Shown here piece by piece: positions 1 through 8,256 of a stretch of 64,000 nt of DNA. Numbering within the stretch: the first letter of the stretch is position 1; each line of letters starts with the position of its first letter. Position numbers and translations under genes: made by a program. Source of the DNA: Panacibacter microcysteis (GTDB taxonomy: Bacteria > Bacteroidota > Bacteroidia > Chitinophagales > Chitinophagaceae); NCBI RefSeq assembly GCF_015831355.1, contig NZ_JADWYR010000001.1:1488001-1552000 (forward strand). The letters are read 5' to 3'. Under the pieces are notes generated by a model that was not told where the DNA came from, ran no database searches, and worked only from the letters and a program-made list of their open reading frames with translations.

Positions 1-180
1 TTACTGCGAATGGAGTTGATCATGGTTTTGCTTGAAGGACTTTCTTATGTAACCGCTTGAAAATTAAAATAAAAACTATTGCGATTGAAGAATGAAGGTT
101 ATTATTTTATCCTGGAAATACTGCTTACCAAATACCTTTTTTATAGTACCCTTCGCTTTTGATGAGTGCAGGTATGCTGC

Positions 181-230
181 ACAAGAGTGCGACGCAACAG
201 GCGATGCCACAAGATATACAGCCGGGTTCA
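181..230 (+). repeat. Interspersed repeat copy A, type 1
   Basis: Core GTGCGACGCAAC followed by AGGCGATGCCACA and ending in GCCGGGTTCA. The GCCGG end lies 6 bases from the stop codon of the minus-strand acyltransferase gene. Bases 1-180 hold no gene I can support. Confidence 0.85.
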
Positions 231-236
231 TAATTT

Positions 237-1361
237 TTATACGCGTATGTAGATCTTCTTTTTGTCCAGGATATAGCCAATGAACCAGCAGAAAAACATA
301 AAAGAAACGGCAAACAGGAAAGCGCCGAAATAAGCACCTGCCTGTGCAAAGATGTGTTGGTATATCCACTGGTATAGTTTGAGCTCACCAACAGGAATCG
401 TCCATAAAATAATGGCCGCTATTTCAGACAACAGGTAAATAAACAATGGATTGCGGCCAAATACCTGGAAAAAATACACGCCGTTTTTCTTTCCCAGAAA
501 GTCTACAAAATAAATAATGCATGCCAGTATCATACAATCCAGCCCTACCGTATTTAATACAAATGTGCTGGTCCATAATTTTTTGTTGATAGGGAAACCA
601 AAGTTCCACCAGTACGCAATAATAAAAAGACCAAAGCCTGCCATCAGAAGCTTTGCAAGCCCTTCAAATGTATTGCCGCGCTTCTGAATGTACACGCCCG
701 CAAAATAGCCGGCTATAACGTTTACAACAGATGGAAATGTACTGAGTAACCCTTCGGGGTCAAATGCGAACCCTTCACCGTGGTACAGATGCTGTTCGCC
801 CAGCAGCCATTGGTCAAGTTTAAGTGCAGCATTCAGGTGAATGTCCAGCGGGTCAGGTGCATCGCCATAAAACAACATGACAGGCCAGTACAACACCAGG
901 ATTGCTACGGCAATGGCGATTACGGTACGCGGCTTCAGGAAGTACACCAACAGGCTGGCAGCACAATACGCCAGTGCAATACGCTGCAGAACACCAAACA
1001 CCCTTGTATTCGCAAACGGAGACAGTGCCCAGCTACCAGATTCATTGGTAAAAAAGGGAAACCAGTACATTAAAAACCCCAGCAAAAAAATAATGATCGT
1101 GCGCCTGAAAATTTTAGACAAGACCTGGCCGGTGGCAAGGTTGTGCCACTTGCTCATTACAAAGCTCATGGCATTACCCACTGCAAACATAAAAGAAGGA
1201 AAAACAAGATCGGTAGGCGTAAAGCCATGCCAGCGTGCATGCTCAAGCGGTGCATAAGTGGTACTGCCGTTACCGGAAGTGTTTACAATAATCATCAGGC
1301 AAATGGTCATGCCCCGGAATACATCGAGCGCAGTGAATCTTTGGTTGGTTGCTGCAGACAT
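237..1361 (-). CDS. HGSNAT/NagX-like membrane acyltransferase
   Basis: This 374-residue polytopic membrane protein resembles the heparan-alpha-glucosaminide N-acetyltransferase-like family (DUF5009/DUF1624, NagX-like). The N-terminal signature is visible: RFTALDVFRGMTI, then an extracytoplasmic stretch with HARWHGFTPTDLVFPSF, where the His and Asp positions are typical of the family. About ten hydrophobic segments follow. Family members are thought to move an acetyl group across the membrane onto a sugar, often during amino-sugar recycling; the substrate here is inferred, not shown. It stands alone, divergent from the FabH-like gene. The ATG at 1361 is the only sensible start. Confidence 0.8.
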   Translation of the reverse strand: MSAATNQRFTALDVFRGMTICLMIIVNTSGNGSTTYAPLEHARWHGFTPTDLVFPSFMFAVGNAMSFVMSKWHNLATGQVLSKIFRRTIIIFLLGFLMYWFPFFTNESGSWALSPFANTRVFGVLQRIALAYCAASLLVYFLKPRTVIAIAVAILVLYWPVMLFYGDAPDPLDIHLNAALKLDQWLLGEQHLYHGEGFAFDPEGLLSTFPSVVNVIAGYFAGVYIQKRGNTFEGLAKLLMAGFGLFIIAYWWNFGFPINKKLWTSTFVLNTVGLDCMILACIIYFVDFLGKKNGVYFFQVFGRNPLFIYLLSEIAAIILWTIPVGELKLYQWIYQHIFAQAGAYFGAFLFAVSFMFFCWFIGYILDKKKIYIRV

Positions 1362-1580
1362 AAAATGACGTTCTCAACCGAAAGTAATTATTTAAAGCAG
1401 CAAAAATTAAAAATATTGTCATATGAATTTTTTTAATCATACAACCCTGTTTTGATATTAAAAGATTATTAACCATACATATAAAACTTGGTTTCAAATC
1501 ACTTCAAAGGCAAAAGGGGCGTATATTTTCGTTACTTTCGCGCCACCAAAATTCCTAAGACACCAACTTAAAAACATCTT

Positions 1581-2633
1581 ATGCTAAAAACTCGAATTGC
1601 CGGTACTGGCATGTACGTACCCAAAAATGTTGTTACCAATGCTGATCTTATGAAAGTCATGGACACCACCGATGAATGGATTCAGCAAAGGACAGGAATT
1701 AAGGAAAGAAGATACGCAGACAGGAATGGCGAAACCACTACCACCATGGGAGCTGAAGCTGCGAAGATGGCGATAGAAAATGCGGGTATAACGAAAGATG
1801 ATATTGACTTTATCGTTTTTGCAACGCTTTCGCCGGATTATTATTTCCCAGGTTGCGGCGTATTGCTGCAAAGAGCAATGGGGCTTAAAACAATTGGCGC
1901 ATTGGATGTGCGTAACCAATGCAGTGGTTTTGTGTATGCGTTAAGTGTGGCCGACCAGTTTATTAAAACGGGTATGTATAAAAACATACTGGTGGTGGGC
2001 GCAGAAAAACATTCCTTTGGCCTCGATTTCTCTACCAGGGGCAGAACAGTAAGCGTAATGTTTGGCGATGGGGCCGGCGCTGTTGTACTGCAGCCAACAG
2101 ACCAGGAGGGGGAAGGAATTTTAAGTACACATTTACATTGCGATGGTAATGGTGCAGAAGCGCTGGCTTGTTATAGCCCCGGCACACACTCCAATCACTG
2201 GGTAAAGGATGAAATTGCAGATTATGGTGAAAATGATTTCTTTGGAGACCAGTTTGTAACACACGCAATGATCGACAAAGCCCAGATCTACCCGCACATG
2301 GATGGCAACGCAGTTATGAAACGAGCCATCAGCTTTCTGCCCGACGTAATCAATGAGGCACTTACTACCAATAACTATACGATAGATGACCTGAACATGG
2401 TAATCTTAAACCAATCCAATGCGCGTATTGCAGAATTTGTGCAGCAGAAACTTGGTTTAAGTGACGATGAGATCTACATCAACATTTACCGCTATGGTAA
2501 TACAACCGCAGCCTCTATACCTATTGCATTGCACGAAGCAACAATGGAAGGCAAGGTAAAACGCGGAGATTTACTGTGTCTTGCTGCTTATGGAAGCGGT
2601 TTTACATGGGGCAGCGCCTTAATCAGGTACTAA
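1581..2633 (+). CDS. fabH: Beta-ketoacyl-ACP synthase III-like protein with Asn in place of catalytic His
   Basis: This is a 350-residue thiolase-fold protein of the KAS III (FabH) family, which starts fatty acid synthesis by joining acetyl-CoA to malonyl-ACP. The active-site Cys114 is in RNQCSGFVYAL and the catalytic Asn307 in YGNTTAASIP; the C-terminal GSGFTWGS is typical. The usual PHQANxRI motif reads ILNQSNARI, so the catalytic His position (residue 277) is Asn; the codons here are tta aac caa. Without that His, decarboxylation of malonyl-ACP may be weak, so an acyl-transfer or modified role is possible. Two TAnnTTCG-like -7 boxes (1524-1531, 1533-1540) precede the gene. The fabH symbol is by family only. 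Confidence 0.8.
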   Translation: MLKTRIAGTGMYVPKNVVTNADLMKVMDTTDEWIQQRTGIKERRYADRNGETTTTMGAEAAKMAIENAGITKDDIDFIVFATLSPDYYFPGCGVLLQRAMGLKTIGALDVRNQCSGFVYALSVADQFIKTGMYKNILVVGAEKHSFGLDFSTRGRTVSVMFGDGAGAVVLQPTDQEGEGILSTHLHCDGNGAEALACYSPGTHSNHWVKDEIADYGENDFFGDQFVTHAMIDKAQIYPHMDGNAVMKRAISFLPDVINEALTTNNYTIDDLNMVILNQSNARIAEFVQQKLGLSDDEIYINIYRYGNTTAASIPIALHEATMEGKVKRGDLLCLAAYGSGFTWGSALIRY

Positions 2634-2671
2634 AATTACAGCATTAGTAGAACCTTCAGGATAATGTATTA

Positions 2672-2701
2672 AAAAGACCCGGCACATAGGCCGGGTCTTT
2701 T
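2672..2701. terminator. Bidirectional rho-independent terminator
   Basis: Perfect 12-bp stem (AAAAGACCCGGC with its complement) around a 6-base loop. It sits between the convergent FabH-like and OmpA genes, with A/T runs on both sides so it can serve both strands. Confidence 0.9.
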
Positions 2702-2720
2702 ACATGTATTCTGTAACCAG

Positions 2721-3623
2721 TTATTGTTGCTGGCCGGCAGGTGCTACACCTTTGTCACCACCAGGTTCAAGCAATTTAAAGAACTGGTCTAGCTGTGGCA
2801 GAATAACAATCCTGGTTCTGCGGTTGGCAGCTTTGCCTTCAGGAGTGTCGTTGGCAGCAACAGGTAAATATTCTCCCCTTCCTGCAGCGGCCATACGTGC
2901 CGGCGGAATACCATAATCGTTTTGAAGCACTCTTACAACAGAGGTTGCACGTTTAACACTAAGGTCCCAGTTGTCTATCAGGTAAGCATTCTTTTTATAA
3001 GGCGCATTATCTGTATGGCCCTCCACCATAAATTCAATGTTGGGCTGGTTCAGCAATACTTTGGCCACTTTGCCAAGTACCACTTTTGCATCTTCTGTAA
3101 GATCGAAAGACCCGCTTTTAAACAGCAGCTTATCAGAAATATCGATAAACACTACGCCTTTGTCCACTTTTATGTTTATGTCTTTATCATTCAGGTCGCC
3201 AACAGCACCTTTCAGGTTCATCACAAGCACCATATTCAGCGAGTCCTTACGCTTCATCTCACTCTGCAGGTCTTTTATGTACAGATCTTTTGCACCAATA
3301 TTATCGAGCGATTTCTTAATGCTCTCAGCCTGGGAGCTGGAGATCACAGAAAGATCCTGTAACTGTTTTAAAGCCACATTATTATTTTGCTTCAGCATTT
3401 CCATCTGGCTGTTCAACGCATCTATTTCACTTTTCTTTCTGCTAATGTCGTTGTTCGCGTTATTCAGGTTGCCTTCACAGTCGCGAAGTTTACCCTGTAG
3501 TTCTGCGTAAGCACCATTTAGTTGCGTAAATTTTGCTTCAGCCTCCCTTAGTTTTTTGGGGCTGACGCATGAAAATAAAGCAATTGGTAACAGACCAATC
3601 AATACTCCTTTTTTTAATTGCAT
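2721..3623 (-). CDS. OmpA-family lipoprotein with coiled coil
   Basis: The 300-residue precursor has a lipoprotein signal ending in LFSC, with acylation expected at the Cys near residue 19. A coiled coil follows over roughly residues 25-130 (heptad-rich, many Gln, Asn and Lys). The C-terminal OmpA domain (about 155-285) shows VEGHTDNAPY and the conserved Asp/Arg positions that bind peptidoglycan. It probably anchors the outer membrane to the cell wall. The protein ends in a Gln-rich tail. The gene is monocistronic and convergent with the FabH-like gene, with a shared terminator. The exact outer-membrane partner is unknown. Confidence 0.88.
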   Translation of the reverse strand: MQLKKGVLIGLLPIALFSCVSPKKLREAEAKFTQLNGAYAELQGKLRDCEGNLNNANNDISRKKSEIDALNSQMEMLKQNNNVALKQLQDLSVISSSQAESIKKSLDNIGAKDLYIKDLQSEMKRKDSLNMVLVMNLKGAVGDLNDKDINIKVDKGVVFIDISDKLLFKSGSFDLTEDAKVVLGKVAKVLLNQPNIEFMVEGHTDNAPYKKNAYLIDNWDLSVKRATSVVRVLQNDYGIPPARMAAAGRGEYLPVAANDTPEGKAANRRTRIVILPQLDQFFKLLEPGGDKGVAPAGQQQ

Positions 3624-3971
3624 GATGAAACATGTTTTAAAGGTGAATAATAATTAAAGGTATATGCTGGTATCAGAGGCGCAAATGTAGCCGCTAAACC
3701 GTTTGTAAGTCGATAACATTTGTTAATCATATGCTTTAAGGCCATCGAAAAAAGTATGCCAGTGTACGCGCATCGAATGACTAAGAACAGCATGTCAATC
3801 GAATGATTATTTATCAATCGGTTGTATCATTTTACGGAGAATTTTTTTGTACCCGGCGTCATTACATGTGGCATCGCCTGTTGCGTCGCACTCTTGTACC
3901 CGGGAACAATATTCAACAACAGCCACCATCTTCATCAGCAATTATTCACTGGCACAATTGTAATAAATACA
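3624..3971. other. Gene-free spacer of 348 bases
   Basis: Upstream region of the OmpA lipoprotein gene. It holds one complete interspersed repeat (3849-3899) and otherwise nothing I can assign. The short frames here overlap the repeat or the OmpA start and look spurious. Confidence 0.6.
3849..3899 (-). repeat. Interspersed repeat copy B, type 1
   Basis: A complete copy with the GTACAAG end at 3899 and the GCCGGGTAC end at 3849. The GCCGG end points toward the distant start of the OmpA lipoprotein gene rather than a stop codon, so it is one of eight exceptions to the 3'-end rule. Confidence 0.85.
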
Positions 3972-5375
3972 TTAAACAAGTGTAAAAGATTCATGTAATG
4001 CAGGAATGTTTACGTCTTTAAATCCTTTTTTCAGCAGCTTACGTTTAAAGTCCTGCTGTACATCGTACTCACCATGTACAATAAAAATTTGTTTCACTGC
4101 TGTCTCATCCTGGCATGCCAGGAACTGGCTCAGGTCATCGTAATCACCGTGTGCACTCATGCTGCGCATACTGCCAATTTCTGCCTGCACTTTATAATAT
4201 TCACTGAATATTTTTACTTCTTTGGCACCATTCATTAAGCGGCCACCCAGCGAATTTGGTTCGCAGTAGCCCACCATTAAAATGGTGTTTTTACCATCAT
4301 GTATATTGTTTGCTATATGGTGTTTTATGCGGCCCGCATCTGCCATACCGCTTGCAGATATAATAATGCAGGGCTCTGTAAAACTGTTGAGTTGTTTGCT
4401 TTCATCAACTGTTTTAATAAACACCAGCTCATCAAAACCAAAAGGGTCATAGTCGGTTTGCAAGAGCTTTCTTAAGCGGCTGTTATAATTTTCAGGGTGA
4501 CTTTTTACAACGTCGGTTGCTTCTTTACTTAAAGGGCTGTCCACATATACTTTTATAGCTGGCAACCTTTTTTCATTACTCAATTGGTTCAAGAAATACA
4601 GTAACTCCTGCGTTCTTCCTACACTGAAAGACGGAATAATAAGTTTGCCCTTTTTTTGCACACAGGTTTTCTCAATCCACTCATGCAATTTATCAGTAGA
4701 GTTAAAGATATTTTCGTGCAGGCTGTTGCCATAGGTACTTTCAATGATAATGTAATCTGCCTGAGGAAAAGTGTCTGGCGAGCGCAAAATAACATCCCTG
4801 TATCTTCCAACATCACCGCTAAAAGTCATTTGCGTTTGTTTCCCGTTTTCCGTAATTCTTACATGCACAGCGGCGCTGCCTATAATATGGCCTGCATCTG
4901 TATACAATACTTCTACACCTGGTTCAATAGTAAACCATGACCCGTAAGCAACTTCATTGAGTAAAGGGATTACTGCAGTTACATCTGCGGGTGTGTATAA
5001 AGGCTCATAAGGTGGCAAGCCTTTCTTTGCTCTCTTCTTATTGATAAACTTTGTATCATCCCTTTGTATTTCTGCAGAGTCTTCCAGTAAGATAGAGGCT
5101 AGATCTTTTGTGGCAGGTGTACAGAATATTTTGCCGTTAAAGCCTTCCTTTACCAGTTTAGGAACAAGACCCGAGTGATCAATATGTGCATGAGATAATA
5201 GTAAATAGTTTACTTCAGTTGCCTCAAAACCCAGGCTGGCATTTAAAACATCCGTCTGGCTGCCCATGCCCTGAAACATGCCGCAGTCAAACAAAATCTT
5301 TTTGCCATTATTAAGTGTAAGCAGGTGTTTAGAACCGGTAACGGTTTGTGCTGCACCATGAAAAGCAAGCTTCAT
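3972..5375 (-). CDS. MBL-fold beta-CASP hydrolase, probable RNA-processing nuclease
   Basis: The 467-residue protein has the metallo-beta-lactamase signature SHAHIDHSG (HxHxDH) near residue 63, a second zinc motif (TDAGHIIGSA) and a beta-CASP insert from about 200 to 360. The C terminus carries the SAHGDYDD and VHGEYDV stretches of the RMMBL region. Family relatives cleave RNA as CPSF73-like nucleases; bacterial members of this short, cytoplasmic type are mostly uncharacterised. There is no signal peptide. The ATG at 5375 starts directly on the first strand of the fold. The divergent neighbour is a small DoxX-like gene with no clear link. Confidence 0.88.
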   Translation of the reverse strand: MKLAFHGAAQTVTGSKHLLTLNNGKKILFDCGMFQGMGSQTDVLNASLGFEATEVNYLLLSHAHIDHSGLVPKLVKEGFNGKIFCTPATKDLASILLEDSAEIQRDDTKFINKKRAKKGLPPYEPLYTPADVTAVIPLLNEVAYGSWFTIEPGVEVLYTDAGHIIGSAAVHVRITENGKQTQMTFSGDVGRYRDVILRSPDTFPQADYIIIESTYGNSLHENIFNSTDKLHEWIEKTCVQKKGKLIIPSFSVGRTQELLYFLNQLSNEKRLPAIKVYVDSPLSKEATDVVKSHPENYNSRLRKLLQTDYDPFGFDELVFIKTVDESKQLNSFTEPCIIISASGMADAGRIKHHIANNIHDGKNTILMVGYCEPNSLGGRLMNGAKEVKIFSEYYKVQAEIGSMRSMSAHGDYDDLSQFLACQDETAVKQIFIVHGEYDVQQDFKRKLLKKGFKDVNIPALHESFTLV

Positions 5376-5556
5376 AGAATGTGCTTTGTTGATGCTTAAA
5401 GATAACTGGTAAGCGGTAATTAATCATCAGTGATATTTGTTTTACTGTACACGCTGTTTATACCGCTACGCCTGCTTTTTTTGCAACATACTATGCAGAA
5501 ATAATTTACAGGCGTACAAAACAATTCGGTAACTTAATAGACTAAAAGCTTGCACT

Positions 5557-5937
5557 ATGAAAGAAGAGACTATTTCGCGTATTGCAGTAGTTATACTTGC
5601 AATCGTGCTTGCCATCTTTGGAGTCTATCACTTCATTTATCCAAAAAACATGTTGGTGTATGTGCCTGAGTTTTTACCGGGCGGAATTATCTGGGTGTAC
5701 TTTGTAGGTGTGGCATTTATACTTGTCGCTCTTGCATTGTTTCTGCATAAACAGGTAAAGCTTGCAGGCTATTTGCTGGCAGTGTTATTGTTTCTTTTCG
5801 TGCTTACGATTCACCTGCCAAACTTTCTCAATTCCGGCGATCTGGAAATGAAGCAGATCTCTTTGGTTAATGTGCTGAAAGATTCTGCTATTGCTGCTTT
5901 TGCCATGTATATTGCCAGCAACGCAAGAAAGATCTGA
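5557..5937 (+). CDS. DoxX-like small membrane protein
   Basis: A 126-residue protein with four predicted membrane segments (about residues 8-27, 43-62, 67-88 and 104-122). The pattern IFGVYHFIYPKNM and the overall size fit the DoxX-like superfamily. No catalytic motif is visible, and the biochemical role of such proteins is unclear, with redox or membrane-stress roles suggested in some relatives. It stands alone between the beta-CASP gene (divergent) and the DUF4442 gene (convergent). Confidence 0.7.
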   Translation: MKEETISRIAVVILAIVLAIFGVYHFIYPKNMLVYVPEFLPGGIIWVYFVGVAFILVALALFLHKQVKLAGYLLAVLLFLFVLTIHLPNFLNSGDLEMKQISLVNVLKDSAIAAFAMYIASNARKI

Positions 5938-6032
5938 TCAAAATTTCGTTAGTGAAAACAACCTTCAATTTTCCGAAGCACTTTGTGGTTTGGCTAAAAA
6001 CTTTTGTGCCAACCGGCATACTCAACACCGCA

Positions 6033-6524
6033 TCAGGCTTTTGTTTTTGCTTTAAAGCTCCAGGTGCATTGTATTGCTGCTACAACTTCGCCCATTTCAT
6101 TTCTGCCTGTGGAAGTGCAGGTAATCGTTTTGCCTTCTCCGGTCTTTATTGCCTCTTCTATGATTCCTGCAATGGCAGCGCCATCGTTGCAGGTAAATAA
6201 TATTTTTCCGGTTGCTTTTTTATAAAAAGATGCATCTGTTGAAACCACCAGCATGCTTACAGATGGTTTACGTTTAAAGACGTTGGCCATGCTTAAGACC
6301 CCGGTACTCATTTCTGCAGCCATCGTTAACACTGCAAAATAGATGGAACCAAACGGGTTTTTGTTAAACCACTTTTGTTTTACAGATATTACCGCTGTTG
6401 TTTCGTCAAATGCTTCTATACGCAGGCCTGCGAAATATGCCGCCGGCAGGCTACGCAGCATAAACATTTTAAATTTCAGCGGGCTTTGTACCAGCGCTTT
6501 AAACTGCTCAAAATTTGGATTCAC
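6033..6524 (-). CDS. DUF4442 hotdog-fold protein (PaaI-like thioesterase relative)
   Basis: A protein of 163 residues from a GTG start at 6524. It has the hotdog pattern of DUF4442: KFKMFMLRSLPAAYFAG, then WFNKNPFGSIYFAVLTMAAE, which corresponds to the substrate-binding helix of PaaI-like thioesterases. A longer frame runs to 6710, but its extra 62 residues look random and its ATG lies inside an interspersed repeat, so I reject that start. The natural acyl-CoA substrate, if any, is unknown. The gene is divergent from glutamine synthetase II. Confidence 0.75.
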   Translation of the reverse strand: MNPNFEQFKALVQSPLKFKMFMLRSLPAAYFAGLRIEAFDETTAVISVKQKWFNKNPFGSIYFAVLTMAAEMSTGVLSMANVFKRKPSVSMLVVSTDASFYKKATGKILFTCNDGAAIAGIIEEAIKTGEGKTITCTSTGRNEMGEVVAAIQCTWSFKAKTKA

Positions 6525-6691
6525 GGTATGTGTTTGGGTGTTTAATACAGCAAGATACTTAAAGCTTATAGAAACCAGTTGCAGCAAAATATGCAGATAA
6601 GTTATACGCCGGTTTATTGATATAGCCGCTGCGGTATAACGACTGGTTGTATGATGCACCCACGCCGCAAATGCCCAATAGTATTCCCGAT

Positions 6692-6745
6692 GTACAAGAG
6701 TGCGACGCAAGCGTAGCTTAATAGTAGCAATACAGGCCGGCTACA
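6692..6745 (+). repeat. Interspersed repeat copy C, type 1
   Basis: Core GTGCGACGCAA followed directly by GCGTAGCTTAATAGTAGCAA and GGCCGGCTACA. It lies in the divergent region between the DUF4442 and glutamine synthetase II genes, so its GCCGG end faces a gene start, not a stop. Confidence 0.85.
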
Positions 6746-6873
6746 AATAATTGATTTAATATATTCAGGCCACCAAAACAACCCTAAAGTATTAATAATA
6801 ATTATATATGTTTATTTTGTGGGTTTACATGCCAAAAAAATAAAAAAGTTTTATTTTTTTCTCTGTTTCATTG

Positions 6874-6881
6874 TAAATTCG
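6874..6881 (+). promoter_or_regulatory. Candidate -7 promoter box of glutamine synthetase II
   Basis: TAAATTCG fits TAnnTTTG with one change. A T-run sits about 21 bases upstream in place of a clean TTTG. The expected transcript would start near 6887, leaving a leader of about 60 bases. Confidence 0.45.
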
Positions 6882-6949
6882 TGGCGCAAAAAGTGATTTT
6901 TCTCAAAATTCATTGAACATCTTCGTTAATTACATAAACAACTTACAAC

Positions 6950-7963
6950 ATGTCATTAGTTAAACTGGAGTACATCTGGCTCGATGGTTACAAACCGACC
7001 CAAAGTCTGCGCAGCAAAACCAAGATTGAAAAAGATTTCAGCGGAAAACTGGAAGACTTACCAATGTGGTCTTTCGACGGTTCTTCTACAGAACAGGCGC
7101 CGGGTGGTTCTTCTGACTGCTTGCTGAAACCCGTTTTTGTAGTTAAAGATCCGCAGCGCAAAAATGCCTTCCTGGTTATGTGCGAAGTTTTAAATGCTGA
7201 CGGTACTCCACACCCATCAAATGGTCGTGCTACAATAGACGATGATGATAACGATTTCTGGTTTGGTTTTGAGCAGGAGTATTTTCTGTGGGATCCTGCT
7301 ACCAATAAACCACTTGGTTTCCCTTCCGGCGGTTACCCTGCACCGCAAGGCCCTTACTACTGCTCAGTTGGCGCAAACAACGCGTTTGGCCGCGAAATAG
7401 TAGAGGAGCACCTGGATGCAATTATTGAAGCCGGTCTCAACGTAGAAGGTATAAATGCAGAAGTTGCTGCAGGCCAGTGGGAGTTCCAGATTTTCTCTAA
7501 AGGCGCAAAAGAAGCCGGCGACCAGATCTGGGTTGCACGTTACCTGCTGGAAAGAATCGGTGAAAAATACGGTGTAGCTGTAAACTGGCATTGTAAACCA
7601 CTGGGAGCGCTGGATTGGAACGGCTCTGGTATGCACGCCAATTTCTCTAACTCATTACTCAGAGACGCCGGCAGTAAAGAGATCTTCGACAAAGTTTGCG
7701 AAGCCTTCCGTCCTGTTGTTAAAGAGCACATAGACGTTTATGGTGCAGATAATGACAAACGTCTTACAGGTAAGCACGAAACCGCCAGCATACATGACTT
7801 CAGCTATGGTGTATCAGACCGCGGTGCTTCTATCCGTATACCTGTAATGGTTCCTGCCAAAGGTTGGAGAGGTTACCTGGAAGATCGCCGTCCAAACTCT
7901 GCTGCAGATCCTTATAAAGTGGCTGCCCGCATTATCAAAACAGTAAAATCAGTTGAAGCATAA
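6950..7963 (+). CDS. Glutamine synthetase type II
   Basis: Makes glutamine from glutamate, ammonia and ATP. The 337-residue length and the motifs WSFDGSST, GFEQEYF, GQWEFQ and NGSGMHANFS place it in the eukaryote-like GSII class rather than the 470-residue GSI class. The metal-binding Glu residues and the ATP-binding loop are intact, including the late arginine-containing stretch DRGASIRIP. The class is known from actinomycetes, rhizobia and some Bacteroidota and forms decamers. It is followed by its own terminator and then by a type III enzyme, so two unrelated-class synthetases sit side by side. Start: ATG at 6950, directly before the conserved SLVKLEYIWLDG. Confidence 0.95.
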   Translation: MSLVKLEYIWLDGYKPTQSLRSKTKIEKDFSGKLEDLPMWSFDGSSTEQAPGGSSDCLLKPVFVVKDPQRKNAFLVMCEVLNADGTPHPSNGRATIDDDDNDFWFGFEQEYFLWDPATNKPLGFPSGGYPAPQGPYYCSVGANNAFGREIVEEHLDAIIEAGLNVEGINAEVAAGQWEFQIFSKGAKEAGDQIWVARYLLERIGEKYGVAVNWHCKPLGALDWNGSGMHANFSNSLLRDAGSKEIFDKVCEAFRPVVKEHIDVYGADNDKRLTGKHETASIHDFSYGVSDRGASIRIPVMVPAKGWRGYLEDRRPNSAADPYKVAARIIKTVKSVEA

Positions 7964-7988
7964 CTTCGGCTGACTTATTTATAAAATG

Positions 7989-8020
7989 CAGGGTTGTCTT
8001 TTGGCAACCCTGTTTTTTTT
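7989..8020 (+). terminator. Rho-independent terminator after glutamine synthetase II
   Basis: An 8-bp stem, CAGGGTTG with CAACCCTG, is followed by a run of eight T. It makes read-through into the type III gene unlikely and suggests separate regulation. Confidence 0.9.
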
Positions 8021-8022
8021 GG

Positions 8023-8070
8023 GTGCCGGCCCATTGCTACTAGCTGCTTTTGTTGTGTCACTCACTTGTG
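8023..8070 (-). repeat. Interspersed repeat copy D, type 2
   Basis: Core GAGTGACACAAC with middle AAAAGCAGCTAGTAGCAATG and a GGGCCGGCAC end. The GCCGG end abuts the T-run of the glutamine synthetase II terminator. The left flank CAGAACGCACAAG matches other type 2 copies. Confidence 0.8.
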
Positions 8071-8256
8071 CGTTCTGTTCAGCACTCAGCATGGTGCAGC
8101 CACACTACCATACATCTAACACGCTGCTACCCAATCCTTGTGGCTTTTAAACTGTGTAAAACCAACATAATATTATAATAAAAACTAATGTTCATCTTAG
8201 ATTAGAATAAATTGCACTTCCGCCTAAAAATTATTTTCTTTGTTAACCTTAAATAA

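Noticed and set aside
1-180. A gene at the left edge
   Set aside because: Both strands show only short frames without motifs or a credible start; nothing can be supported.
6525-6710. N-terminal extension of the DUF4442 protein
   Set aside because: Its start codon lies in repeat copy C and the extra residues do not resemble the family; the GTG at 6524 is better.
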